Below are positions 28,873-37,524 of a DNA stretch of 64,000 bases, one piece after another (the stretch's first letter is position 1; each line of letters starts with the position of its first letter). Both the position numbers and the translations under genes were made by a program. The DNA comes from Lachnotalea glycerini (GTDB lineage: Bacteria > Bacillota > Clostridia > Lachnospirales > Lachnospiraceae). Under the pieces are notes generated by a model. That model was given only the letters and a program-made list of their open reading frames with translations, made no database searches and had not been told where the DNA came from. Location of the stretch: positions 1-64,000 of the forward strand of contig NZ_QICS01000013.1 in NCBI RefSeq assembly GCF_003201285.1, given 5' to 3'.

Positions 28873-29796
28873 TTAAATATTTCCCGCTATAATAGTCAAT
28901 TTCTCTGGTATCGACTTTACTGTAACATAATTTTGCTTTCCCAATGATTCCCCATCAGCATGTACCGGCAGCATATTCGATGTTTTTATAGACAACTCCC
29001 TGCATCGAATAATATCTACCGCCTTATATCTTATATGCTTGCCTGTAAAAGCGGTAGGAAGTAAAAACAAGAATTTAATTTTACTTAGTTTATTCACAAC
29101 ACAGATATCTAGCATCCCATCCTGGTAATCAGCCTGTGGGCACAGCTTGAGTCCACCCCCCTCATACTTATGTATATGTGAGGAGATGAAATAAATTTCT
29201 TTATAATTTCTACTTAATTTGCCATCCATGATTATAGTTGCACCTTCTGTTTTAAACTTAGCAAGCTGCTTAAGCGCAATTCCCACATACGTTAATTTCC
29301 CTAATTTTATTTTATTTAACACCGCTTTTAACTTGGAATCTAAAGCTTCATGACAAATGGACGCATCAAAGCCAATACCCGTACTAACTACAAACCGTCT
29401 TGTATTACTACTTGCTGTTACCTCACCTAAATCCAGCTTTTGAAAATATTTCGGCTTCAATATGTTAAGAATAGCCTCTCTGGGTTTTGATGGTAATTTA
29501 AGACTTCTCGCCAAATCATTGCTAGAGCCTGTCGGAATATAGCCTATTATCACATTGTCCAGATGTGTAATTCCATTCACCACCTCATTCATGGTTCCAT
29601 CACCGCCTAAAACTACCAGCCTCAACTTTTCATTTCCTTCGGTTATCCTTTTCACAAGTTTAGTGGCATGACCTTTATATTCTGTAAAATAAACTTCATA
29701 TTTGACATTTTGATTTTGCAGCAGGCCCTTTACCTGCTTCCATATTACTCTGGCATAGCCCGACTTCGAATGTAAATTTACTATGAAATACAACAC
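28873..29796 (-). CDS. YegS/DagK-type lipid (diacylglycerol) kinase
   Basis: A 307-residue soluble protein. The nucleotide-binding motif is VVLGGDGTMNEVVNG (about 61-75), followed by GYIPTGSSNDLARSL and the acceptor-side STGIGFDASI. Length and motif spacing match the DAGK catalytic family. It probably phosphorylates diacylglycerol or a related lipid at the membrane face. It is upstream of the PAP2 gene in the same direction with a gap of about 95 bases. Confidence 0.9.
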   Translation of the reverse strand: MLYFIVNLHSKSGYARVIWKQVKGLLQNQNVKYEVYFTEYKGHATKLVKRITEGNEKLRLVVLGGDGTMNEVVNGITHLDNVIIGYIPTGSSNDLARSLKLPSKPREAILNILKPKYFQKLDLGEVTASSNTRRFVVSTGIGFDASICHEALDSKLKAVLNKIKLGKLTYVGIALKQLAKFKTEGATIIMDGKLSRNYKEIYFISSHIHKYEGGGLKLCPQADYQDGMLDICVVNKLSKIKFLFLLPTAFTGKHIRYKAVDIIRCRELSIKTSNMLPVHADGESLGKQNYVTVKSIPEKLTIIAGNI

Positions 29797-29970
29797 AATA
29801 GAAAAACTCCTTCCTTGGTACCTATCTTTATATTATCAGTTTATGTTATGATGGTCAACCTATGAAAGCTTGGAAGTTTGCTTGTAAAATCTAGCAAGAT
29901 AGGGTATATTATTTAAGAAAGTATTCATACTAGTAACGAAACAAAAGAAAATATAAATGAGGACATATTT

Positions 29971-31191
29971 ATGAAAAAAAATCTTATCGTTGGCCAATCT
30001 GGCGGACCTACAGCCGTAATCAATTCCAGTTTATACGGTGTAATCAGCGAGGCGTTTCAATCAAGTGATACCATTGATAACATTTATGGAATGGAAAATG
30101 GTATTGAAGGCTTTTTAAAAGGCAGCATAATTGATATTACCCACAAAATCTCAAACGAGGAGCTAGAAGCAATCAAAACTACTCCCGGCGCATATCTTGG
30201 CTCTTGCCGTTATAAGCTTCCGGAGGATTTAGAAGATGAAGTATATTCCAAATTATTTACCGCATTTGAGAAGCTGAATATTGGCTATTTCCTTTATATT
30301 GGGGGAAATGATTCTATGGATACCGTAAGTAAGCTTGCACGATATGCAGACTCCATTAACAGTACCATAAGAATCATTGGAATACCTAAAACAATCGACA
30401 ATGACTTAGTTCATACCGATCATACGCCGGGTTATGGAAGTGCCGCCAAATTTGTGGCTTACAGTGTTAGGGAAATCGCATTGGACGCTTCTATCTATGA
30501 TACCAAATCTGTCACTATAGTTGAAATAATGGGACGAAATGCAGGCTGGCTTACCGCTGCCAGTGTACTTGCAAGAAAACATGAGAATGATAACCCTGTA
30601 CTTATCTATCTTCCTGAAACTGATTTTAATAAAGAAGCTTTTATTTCACAGCTTAATCAGCATTTGGAAGTAACAAATAATCTTGTCGTATGTGTATCCG
30701 AGGGCTTACACGATGCTTCTGGAAATTTTGTATGTGAAAACGAGACATGTACCGAGGTTGATAATTTCGGTCATAAAATGCTGAATGGATGCGGTAAGTA
30801 TCTGGAAAATCTGGTAAAGAATCATTTGAACGTAAAGGTACGCTCAATTGAGTTAAATGTTACACAGCGTTGCAGCTCAGCCCTGTTATCTCTTACTGAT
30901 TTATCCGAGGCAGCAATTGCAGGTAAAACCGGTGTAAAAGCTGCACTAAATGGTGCAACCGGTCAGATGGTTGCCTTTAAGCGCATATCGGATACCCCTT
31001 ACCAGTTAACTTATGAGCTGGTGGACGTGAATGAAATATGTAATCAGGAAAAAAGGATCCCACTTGAATGGATTACCAAGCAAGGAACTGATGTAAGCAA
31101 CGATTTTATATCCTATGTACAACCATTAATCCAGGGAAACATAAGTGTTTCGCTTGAGGATGGTCTGCCTGTTTTTGCATACCGCAAATAG
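29971..31191 (+). CDS. pfp: Pyrophosphate-dependent 6-phosphofructokinase
   Basis: The 406-residue protein has the PFK fold (VGQSGGPTAVINSSLYG at the N-terminus). Two residues point to PPi rather than ATP: GGNDS carries Asp where ATP enzymes have GGDGS, and PKTIDND has Lys where ATP enzymes have PGTIDND. GYGSAAKFVAYS and EIMGRNAGWLTA complete the active site. Fructose-6-phosphate is phosphorylated with pyrophosphate, reversibly, in glycolysis. It is a single-gene unit with its own terminator. Confidence 0.92.
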   Translation: MKKNLIVGQSGGPTAVINSSLYGVISEAFQSSDTIDNIYGMENGIEGFLKGSIIDITHKISNEELEAIKTTPGAYLGSCRYKLPEDLEDEVYSKLFTAFEKLNIGYFLYIGGNDSMDTVSKLARYADSINSTIRIIGIPKTIDNDLVHTDHTPGYGSAAKFVAYSVREIALDASIYDTKSVTIVEIMGRNAGWLTAASVLARKHENDNPVLIYLPETDFNKEAFISQLNQHLEVTNNLVVCVSEGLHDASGNFVCENETCTEVDNFGHKMLNGCGKYLENLVKNHLNVKVRSIELNVTQRCSSALLSLTDLSEAAIAGKTGVKAALNGATGQMVAFKRISDTPYQLTYELVDVNEICNQEKRIPLEWITKQGTDVSNDFISYVQPLIQGNISVSLEDGLPVFAYRK

Positions 31192-31212
31192 CAAAACGAT
31201 AAGACCCAATAT

Positions 31213-31262
31213 AAAATGCTGATTTTAAGAGCAAAATCCTTGCTCAAAAATCAGCATTTTAA
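31213..31262. terminator. Intrinsic terminator after PPi-PFK
   Basis: AAATGCTGATTTT and AAAAATCAGCATTT form a long stem with an inner GAGCAAAATCCTTGCTC hairpin, flanked by A and T runs. It separates the PFK gene from the converging repeat-protein gene and may serve both. Confidence 0.85.
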
Positions 31263-31322
31263 AATATGTAATCTGTAATACTATTCTTATTCATTTTTCA
31301 ATGATACGTTTTATTAAGTAAA

Positions 31323-32189
31323 TCATACTTTATCTGAATTTTTGACTTTTATACTTTTGAAGTCTGAGGCTTTTGTATGCATACCTTTTGCCTCTATGGC
31401 TTCACTAGTCGTTTCTTTTGTATTTATACCTTCTGGCTCTGTTTCTTCACTAGCCGTTTCTTTTGTATTTTTACCTTCCGGCTCTATTTCTTCACTAGCC
31501 GTTTCTTTTGTATTTTTACCTTCCGGCTCTGTTTCTTCACTGGTCGCTTCTTTTGTATTTTTACCTTCCGGCTCTATTTCTTCACTGGTCGCTTCTTTTG
31601 TATTTTTACCTTCCGGCTCTATGGCTTCACTGCCTATACTTTCCTCTTGTTCTTCAGTATTTTTCAGCATATCTTCCATTTCCTGACTTAATTTCTCGGA
31701 ACCATATTTAGTAAGTGCTGCCTGAATTGCATCAGTATAAAGACCCGCTCCCATTGCGCTTCCATCTTCACTTTGACTGCTTTTATCCATGGCTGCCAAA
31801 ACACAAGCTTGCGTACAGGCTTCTGCCACAGCCGCAGCCTTTGCTGTTTCGGATTTAGCTGTTTTTAACGCCTCTTCCAGATTTTCTCGTAAACGGTTGG
31901 CTCTCATAGCCTTACGATACAAATCAGGATAGTTTTCTCTCAGATATTTTTTCTCCTCACTGGAAACCTGCTTACCCTGTGCAATCTTTCTGGCAATCAC
32001 CTGAGGATGCATTTTTTTATTCCGTTGATTATCCGTTTTGGATGTTGCCAAAGTACCTGTAGTGCTGTTACTGTTTGTTTTATTCTTATTTGTCAGACTA
32101 CTTCCTGTTGAAATCGTGCCCTGAATACTGACATCATTTCCGTACAGACTTTTTCTGATTAAACTATTTGCATTCAAACTGACACTCAT
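31323..32189 (-). CDS. Cytosolic protein with acidic 15-residue tandem-repeat tail, unrecognised
   Basis: The 288-residue protein has no signal peptide. Residues 1-60 are Ser/Thr/Asn-rich. Residues 60-185 look helical and basic-to-neutral (QVIARKIAQGKQVSSEEKK and an Ala/Cys-rich AKAAAVAEACTQACVLAAM stretch). Residues 190-285 are about six tandem units of EEIEPEGKNTKEATS. No family is recognised. A ribosome site precedes the ATG. The repeat tail is highly acidic and should be disordered. It may be a scaffold or structural protein, but no role can be assigned. Confidence 0.75.
   Translation of the reverse strand: MSVSLNANSLIRKSLYGNDVSIQGTISTGSSLTNKNKTNSNSTTGTLATSKTDNQRNKKMHPQVIARKIAQGKQVSSEEKKYLRENYPDLYRKAMRANRLRENLEEALKTAKSETAKAAAVAEACTQACVLAAMDKSSQSEDGSAMGAGLYTDAIQAALTKYGSEKLSQEMEDMLKNTEEQEESIGSEAIEPEGKNTKEATSEEIEPEGKNTKEATSEETEPEGKNTKETASEEIEPEGKNTKETASEETEPEGINTKETTSEAIEAKGMHTKASDFKSIKVKNSDKV
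31390..31640 (-). repeat. 45-bp tandem repeats encoding the acidic tail
   Basis: About five to six units of 45 bp, near identical (core TTTGTATTTTTACCTTCCGG on the plus strand), each in frame for the 15-residue acidic repeat. High DNA identity between units implies recent expansion or contraction by slippage or recombination. Confidence 0.85.
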
Positions 32190-32282
32190 AACTCATCCCT
32201 TACCTTTCTGCTTACTCAATAAACTCTGTAAGGTATATCGTCATAAATAATCTATTTTTTACCAAATTAATAAAAACGTAAG

Positions 32283-33200
32283 CTATTTTAAAAAGCCATT
32301 GATAATTTGTGCTTCTGCTTCACTCTCCGTCAGACCAAGTGTCATTAGCTTAATTAACTGTTCACCTGCAATTTTTCCGATTGCTGCTTCATGAATCAGA
32401 CTTGCTTCTATATCATTTGCCGTAATTTCAGGAATCGCACTGACTGATGCATGATCCATGATAATTGCATCGCATTCGGTATGTCCCATACATTTTGCAT
32501 TCCCATTAATCTTGGATAAAAATGTCTGCTTAGAATTTTCCTTTGCTACTGAACGTGAAATAACATTGGTACTGGAATTTTCACCATTTAGATTAACCTC
32601 AAAATCAGTTTTAGCATACTGATTTCCATGTGTCAAAATCTTTTCCTTAATCACTAAGGTGGAATCCTTGCCAAGAGTCGCTTTAGTGGTGCGCACTGTA
32701 GAATCCACACCCTTGATTTGTACCGAATCCATTTCCATATATCCGCCTTCTTCAATTTGGATAATAGTAACCGGATTTAGAACTCTTTCTCCTTTGCCAT
32801 CTCCTTCTCCGTAGTGCTTTTCCACATATTTTATCTTTGCATTTTTGCCAATATAAAAGGTATGGACACCATCATGCTGTGATTTTGCATCTCCTGCATT
32901 ATGAATCCCACAGCCTGCTATAATGGTTACGTCAGCATTTTCACCAATAAAGAAATCATTATAAACCACTTCCTCTAAGCCAGTCTGGCTTAATACAACC
33001 GGTATATGAACACTTTCATTTTTTGTATTTGGCTTTATGATAATATCAATGCCTGACTTGTCTTCCTTTGTCACAATATCAATATTTTCAGTTGTATTTC
33101 TGGCACTGCTTTTTCCATTTGTTCTGATGTTATAAGCACCGACAGGAATCTCATGAAGATTGGCAATCTCCTTTAACAAATTCTTTTGTATTTCATCCAT
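32283..33200 (-). CDS. SufB/SufD-family Fe-S assembly scaffold (short form)
   Basis: At 305 residues this is shorter than classical SufB or SufD but carries the C-terminal SufBD core: HTECDAIIMD, IPEITANDIEASLIHEAA and IGKIAGEQLIKLMTLGLTE. It keeps a cysteine and acidic residues in the core where SufB builds the cluster, while the long N-terminal domain is missing. It is encoded one base after sufC and no other suf gene is nearby. This two-gene arrangement matches the minimal SufBC-like systems of many anaerobes, in which one protein replaces both SufB and SufD. Confidence 0.88.
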   Translation of the reverse strand: MDEIQKNLLKEIANLHEIPVGAYNIRTNGKSSARNTTENIDIVTKEDKSGIDIIIKPNTKNESVHIPVVLSQTGLEEVVYNDFFIGENADVTIIAGCGIHNAGDAKSQHDGVHTFYIGKNAKIKYVEKHYGEGDGKGERVLNPVTIIQIEEGGYMEMDSVQIKGVDSTVRTTKATLGKDSTLVIKEKILTHGNQYAKTDFEVNLNGENSSTNVISRSVAKENSKQTFLSKINGNAKCMGHTECDAIIMDHASVSAIPEITANDIEASLIHEAAIGKIAGEQLIKLMTLGLTESEAEAQIINGFLK

Positions 33201-33201
33201 A

Positions 33202-33927
33202 TTAATTATCTCCTTTATAGAATTTGCAGCTTCCTGCTGTATTTAATAATTCCGGTAAAATTTCACTCTTTGTTCCTACATTTGTAATCTCACCGCCGGA
33301 TAACACAACAATTTCATCGGCAATGTTAAGTATTCTTTCCTGATGCGAAATAATTACAATAGATCCCTTTATTTCTTTATGAAGCTTCTCAAATACCCTG
33401 ATTAAATTGTTAAAACTCCATAAATCAATACCAGCCTCCGGTTCATCAAAGACTGACAGCTTGGTTCCTCTGGCTATCACCATTGCAATCTCGATTCGCT
33501 TTAATTCGCCGCCTGAAAGACTTGCATTCACTTCCCTGTTAATATAGTCTCTTGCACAAAGCCCTACCTCTGATAAATAATCACAAGCACTTGAAGTACT
33601 TAATTTCTTGCCTGCCGCAAGCCGTATCAAATCCTTAACGGTTACGCCCTTAAATCTAACCGGTTGTTGAAATGCAAAGCTGATTCCTGCATTTGCTCTG
33701 TCTGTAATGCTCATATTTGTGATGTCTTGTCCATCTAACAATATTTGTCCGCTTGTCGGTTTTATAATACCGGCTATTATTTTAGCAAGTGTAGATTTAC
33801 CACCGCCATTTGGTCCTGTAATAGCAATAAGTCTTGCGTCATCTATCGTTAAATCGATATTTTTTAATATCCCTATTGAAGCATTTTCACCGATTACTTC
33901 AAAGGATACATTTTTTAGTTCTAACAT
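33202..33927 (-). CDS. sufC: SufC Fe-S assembly ATPase
   Basis: A 241-residue ABC ATPase with Walker A GPNGGGKSTLAK (about 39-50), Q-loop, signature LSGGELKRIEIAM, Walker B LSVFDEPEAGIDLWSF and the H-loop ISHQE. The SufC-type GGELKR and DEPEAGIDL sequences separate it from transporter ATPases, and it has no permease neighbour. It powers the adjacent SufB-like scaffold during cluster assembly in the cytosol. Confidence 0.92.
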   Translation of the reverse strand: MLELKNVSFEVIGENASIGILKNIDLTIDDARLIAITGPNGGGKSTLAKIIAGIIKPTSGQILLDGQDITNMSITDRANAGISFAFQQPVRFKGVTVKDLIRLAAGKKLSTSSACDYLSEVGLCARDYINREVNASLSGGELKRIEIAMVIARGTKLSVFDEPEAGIDLWSFNNLIRVFEKLHKEIKGSIVIISHQERILNIADEIVVLSGGEITNVGTKSEILPELLNTAGSCKFYKGDN

Positions 33928-34131
33928 ATCTTACCTCCATGTCATTTGTATCTATTATAAATTCACTTTCATTATGTAATGCCACTTTAAAAAGTATAAC
34001 AACACTAGTATTTATATGTCAACGATTCTATCTTATTTCGCAGACAAAATATCTAAAAAGTTCTCATAGGACAAAGCTTATTATTCTATGGACTCACTTA
34101 GATTTCACTCTACCTTAGATGTCTTACCTAT

Positions 34132-34189
34132 AGAATTATAACAAAGTAGTAAAACCAATAATTTGATTTTACTACTTTGTTATAATTCT
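34132..34189. repeat. Perfect 23-bp inverted repeat with 12-base loop
   Basis: The left arm (34132-34154) starts AGAATTATAACAAAGTAG and the right arm (34167-34189) is its exact complement. It lies between the 3' end of the SASP gene and the start region of sufC, both minus strand. There is no T-run after either arm, so it may be a factor-independent stem, an mRNA 3' end stabiliser or a small mobile-element remnant. Confidence 0.8.
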
Positions 34190-34204
34190 TACAAGATATC
34201 TAAT

Positions 34205-34393
34205 TCATTTTTTATTATGCCTTCGTTTATTAATGATGCCTCCAATACGTCCTGTCTCCTTGGCAGAAAGACTTTTCCAGCCATCAGAGAGAACTCTGTC
34301 TAACAACCCTAATTCCTCTGCTATTTCATACTTCATTTTATCTTCAGGAGTTATATTGTTGATATCGATTTTATTTTCTTTTTTCTTACTCAT
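34205..34393 (-). CDS. Small acid-soluble spore protein, alpha/beta-type-like
   Basis: The 62-residue, Lys-rich protein contains the SASP-like pair KYEIAEELGLLDRV (matching the GPR protease region) and GWKSLSAKETGRIGG (the second conserved DNA-binding helix with the GRxGG turn), ending in a basic tail. These proteins coat spore DNA. AAAGGAG precedes the ATG and a sigma-G-like promoter lies upstream, which supports forespore expression. Confidence 0.78.
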   Translation of the reverse strand: MSKKKENKIDINNITPEDKMKYEIAEELGLLDRVLSDGWKSLSAKETGRIGGIINKRRHNKK

Positions 34394-34423
34394 AAAAATA
34401 CTCCTTTCGCTTCTGCTACTAGG

Positions 34424-34452
34424 AGTATCGCCTTATTTGAACAAATTATTCA
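34424..34452 (-). promoter_or_regulatory. Putative sigma-G (forespore) promoter of the SASP gene
   Basis: On the minus strand TGAATA (-35, 34447-34452) is followed by 17 bases and GATACT (-10, 34424-34429). Known sigma-G sites in Bacillus read close to TGAATA then CATACTA. It lies immediately after the stop of the ArsR gene, so the SASP gene is transcribed separately. Confidence 0.65.
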
Positions 34453-34459
34453 ATGTTAA

Positions 34460-35380
34460 TTAATATTCAAGCTTTAGTACAATATTTTGTGGATAATCTC
34501 CGAAGCAGTCTCCAAATATATTAACTCCTCCTATATTCTGTGCATCTTCCTTAATCCCAATACGAATTGAAATATAAGGATAATCCGCCAAACTATAATC
34601 TTTCATCACATTTTCATTGACCTTTTCTTTACCAATAAAGGTACCTTTATCTGTTAGCCTCCAGGTTTTCAGCATGCCATATTGTGTATTCTTATCCGGC
34701 CACCAATCTGGATTAAGCTTCCCTCTTCTTCCTCCAAAGTCACTTGGAGAACACCAGGTTCCAGCATCTATTCCATTAATCCAGACTGTAATATCTGACT
34801 TACAGTTTAAATCGTAATCTGGTGCTTCAGAGCATAGCTCCATCGAAAGCTCTGCACTCTTTACTCTTCGCTTTTGGATTACAGCGTTAGGAAAACGATA
34901 TTCCACATACCCTGCTCCAAACCATAGAAGCTTAGCTGTTATTCTGGCTGGATTATAAAAGCACCTTGGCTCATCCTCATCATCAATATGGCTCTTTTCA
35001 TTTACAATTCCACAGGTTGGAGTGACCTTATAATCTACATAATTACCAATCGGCATACTAATTACTTCTATACCGTTCTTACTTCTATTTTCATCATGAT
35101 TCAGAGTGATATTTAATTCCTCTGTTTGCTTATAGCATACTTTCATCGATCCTCTGATTCCCGGCTGCAAATCACATCGAATCAACCCTGCTTCCTCTAA
35201 TACCTTTACGTTTAAAGCTGCCGTAGAAGCAGGAATGTCTAGTCTCTCTGCAATTTCATTCACCTTAAGGCTTTCCTTACAAAGCAATTTCAGTATATCA
35301 ATTCTAACCTCTGACGCTAACGCTCTTGCTGTTAAAACTAAATCAGAATGATCCAAATCCAGATTTCTCTTCTCCATCAA
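34460..35380 (-). CDS. ArsR-family transcriptional regulator with large C-terminal domain
   Basis: The 306-residue protein has an N-terminal winged helix-turn-helix (about 12-80: ALASEVRIDILKLLC, EIAERLDIPASTAALNVKVLEE). It is fused to about 220 residues of mixed beta structure containing FGAGYVEYRFPNAV and VWINGIDAGTWCSPSDFGGR. Such fusions occur near sugar genes in Lachnospiraceae, and the beta domain may sense a carbohydrate. No metal-binding cysteine set typical of metal-sensing ArsR is seen. Its target is unknown; no sugar operon adjoins it. Confidence 0.82.
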   Translation of the reverse strand: MMEKRNLDLDHSDLVLTARALASEVRIDILKLLCKESLKVNEIAERLDIPASTAALNVKVLEEAGLIRCDLQPGIRGSMKVCYKQTEELNITLNHDENRSKNGIEVISMPIGNYVDYKVTPTCGIVNEKSHIDDEDEPRCFYNPARITAKLLWFGAGYVEYRFPNAVIQKRRVKSAELSMELCSEAPDYDLNCKSDITVWINGIDAGTWCSPSDFGGRRGKLNPDWWPDKNTQYGMLKTWRLTDKGTFIGKEKVNENVMKDYSLADYPYISIRIGIKEDAQNIGGVNIFGDCFGDYPQNIVLKLEY

Positions 35381-35517
35381 ATTCTCCTACTATATGATTG
35401 TCTTAATTATAATAAATATAAATTATGTTTTATTCCATATCTTTATTTTATCATATAATCTTAAATGGTCAACTGCCAGTTATCTGAAAATAAAATAGTA
35501 ATTTATCCTAATGTTTG

Positions 35518-36363
35518 TTATTCTATATTCTTATCCGTTTGATTTCGAAACCGTTCAATCATTTCACTTGTCAAACTTATTTGGGACGGACTTTTGGGTA
35601 TCTTCTCTCTTTCAAACCATGTGGCTTCGGAAAGCTCGCTTTCTTGAAGTGTTACAGTTTCATCTCCATCTACCTCCGCAAAATATCCAACCAGCAAAGC
35701 ACCTGAAAATGGCCAAGGCTGAGTCTTATAATAAGTAATGTTTTTTACATTGAGTCCGACTTCTTCCATTACTTCACGACGAACGGTTTGCTCTAGGTCT
35801 TCTCCTATTTCAGCATATCCTGCCACCAAAGCATAGTTTTTATATATTCCATATGCATATTTTGTCATTAAAAGCTTGTTTCCATTCGTAATGGCAACAA
35901 TAACGGAAGGTGCCAATGTCGGATAAATGATATCCGAACAATTTGGACAAAACAAAGCCCTCTCTGTACTATGTAATACTAACTTTTGGGCACATCTTCC
36001 ACAATATTTATGACTGTCATACCACAAAGACAACTGCCCTCCCACGGCCGCGGCAAATGCCATCCACATGGGCTTTTCCGTCCTTAGCTTATGAAGATTT
36101 TCATATTTAAATTCGTTATCTTCTTCAATTAACCTGTCATTTACTAAAAAAAAGTTAATTTCATCTATGGAAAATAGATAGATTGCACTCTTATCTATAT
36201 TAAAATACTTAGATACAAAATCCTTAAATGTAGGCAATTTAATTTCCTCTTGCCGTCTTACTAATATGGTTCCCTCTTTTATAGAGATAATAAAATCGTC
36301 TTTTGCCGGTTTTTTATCCATATATTGGTTGTTAAAAATGTGAGGTGCTATATCTTGAAGCAT
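35518..36363 (-). CDS. nudC: NADH/NAD+ diphosphatase (NudC-type Nudix hydrolase)
   Basis: The 281-residue protein has a zinc ribbon (YCGRC and FCPNC, about 120-140), then a Nudix box (GYAEIGEDLEQ and REVMEEVGL, about 186-208), then TQPWPFSGAL, the SQPWPFPxS-like signature of NudC. NudC cleaves NAD(H) to NMN(H) and AMP and can decap NAD-capped RNA. The N-terminal domain is degenerate. It is a single-gene unit. Confidence 0.9.
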   Translation of the reverse strand: MLQDIAPHIFNNQYMDKKPAKDDFIISIKEGTILVRRQEEIKLPTFKDFVSKYFNIDKSAIYLFSIDEINFFLVNDRLIEEDNEFKYENLHKLRTEKPMWMAFAAAVGGQLSLWYDSHKYCGRCAQKLVLHSTERALFCPNCSDIIYPTLAPSVIVAITNGNKLLMTKYAYGIYKNYALVAGYAEIGEDLEQTVRREVMEEVGLNVKNITYYKTQPWPFSGALLVGYFAEVDGDETVTLQESELSEATWFEREKIPKSPSQISLTSEMIERFRNQTDKNIE

Positions 36364-36477
36364 TGTTTCTTCCTCCTGTTTGCTTACGTATACTTTTTAC
36401 TTATTATAGCACAAATGTTTTACATTCTCTAAAAGAATGTTATACTAGATACTATAAAATTATTATGAGGTGATAAA

Positions 36478-37404
36478 ATGACAGAAGAAACTAATGTTAC
36501 AGAAAATATGCCATCTATGGCAGATTTTGAATCTGAGCTTGAGAACTCTTTTAAAAAATTAAAAGAAAAAGATATGATAACCGGCACTGTGATCGGTGTT
36601 TCTGAAACAGAGGTAACGGTAGATCTTGGAAGCTACAGTGAAGGAATTATTAAGCTGGAGGAACTAAGCAATGACCCTCACTTTTCCATAAAATCTATTC
36701 AAGTTGGAGATCAAGTATCTGCTGAGGTTCTATACGAGGACGTGGAAGGACGAATCTTTCTCTCCAGAAAAAACGCTTATGATGTCCTTTCCTGGGATGC
36801 ATTAAGGGAAATGCTTGCAAATAAAACAGTATGTAATGTAAAAATTGAAGAAGCAGTAAATAGCGGAGTAATTACCTACTTAAATGGAATACGTGCATTT
36901 ATTCCAGCTTCCCAATTATCCTTACAATACATCGAGGATTTAAACAGTTTTGTAGGCACTAAGCTGGATGTACAGGTAATTGAAGTAAATCAAGAGGATA
37001 ATAGGCTGATTCTATCTGCCAAGATGCTGTTAAAAGAAAAGGCTCTCGCTGATAAGAACAGTCGGATTTCCAAATTACAACCCGGACTGATTCTAACGGG
37101 AAAGGTCGAAACAATTGTGCCTTATGGCGCATTTGTCAATATCGGTGAAGATTTAACCGGCCTGGTTCATATCTCTCAAATATGTGGCCGCCGCATCAAG
37201 TCTCCAAAAGAGATAATCAAAGAAGGCGAGAGCGTTACCGTTAAAATTCTGGATATCAAAGACGGTAAAATCAGTCTAAGTATGAAAGCAGTTCAAGAGA
37301 ATGCTGAGATTTTAGATGATGCTGCGGATGCTGCCTATGAATATAGTTCAGGTGAGGAGGCTTCAACAAGCTTAGCCTCTCTTCTTGGCAAATTTAAACT
37401 GTAG
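36478..37404 (+). CDS. S1-domain RNA-binding protein (ribosomal protein S1-like)
   Basis: The 308-residue acidic protein has three S1 OB-folds at about 32-100, 113-182 and 200-272. The third is closest to consensus (LILTGKVETIVPYGAFVNIG, GLVHISQICGRRIKSP). Clostridial S1-like proteins are often this short form rather than the six-domain type. It probably binds mRNA and assists translation. It is monocistronic, with GAGGTG before the ATG and a strong terminator after. Confidence 0.9.
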   Translation: MTEETNVTENMPSMADFESELENSFKKLKEKDMITGTVIGVSETEVTVDLGSYSEGIIKLEELSNDPHFSIKSIQVGDQVSAEVLYEDVEGRIFLSRKNAYDVLSWDALREMLANKTVCNVKIEEAVNSGVITYLNGIRAFIPASQLSLQYIEDLNSFVGTKLDVQVIEVNQEDNRLILSAKMLLKEKALADKNSRISKLQPGLILTGKVETIVPYGAFVNIGEDLTGLVHISQICGRRIKSPKEIIKEGESVTVKILDIKDGKISLSMKAVQENAEILDDAADAAYEYSSGEEASTSLASLLGKFKL

Positions 37405-37411
37405 TATTTTT

Positions 37412-37466
37412 AAAGATAGGAAACACCTTGTTATCCCAGTTTTATAACAGGGCGTTTCCTATCTTT
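37412..37466. terminator. Intrinsic terminator after the S1-domain gene
   Basis: AAAGATAGGAAAC pairs with GTTTCCTATCTTT, and an inner TGTTAT/ATAACA helix extends the stem. A-rich and T-rich flanks suit both directions between converging genes. Confidence 0.85.
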
Positions 37467-37524
37467 AAGTAAAAAAGAGCGCATAATGCAGTTACTTTAT
37501 GACATATTTTAAATACTTTCTCCA

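Noticed and set aside
29860-29895. Second MORN-like relic at TATGAAAGCTTGGAAG
   Set aside because: The match to the MORN gene is only about 13 bases and does not continue, so it is likely chance.
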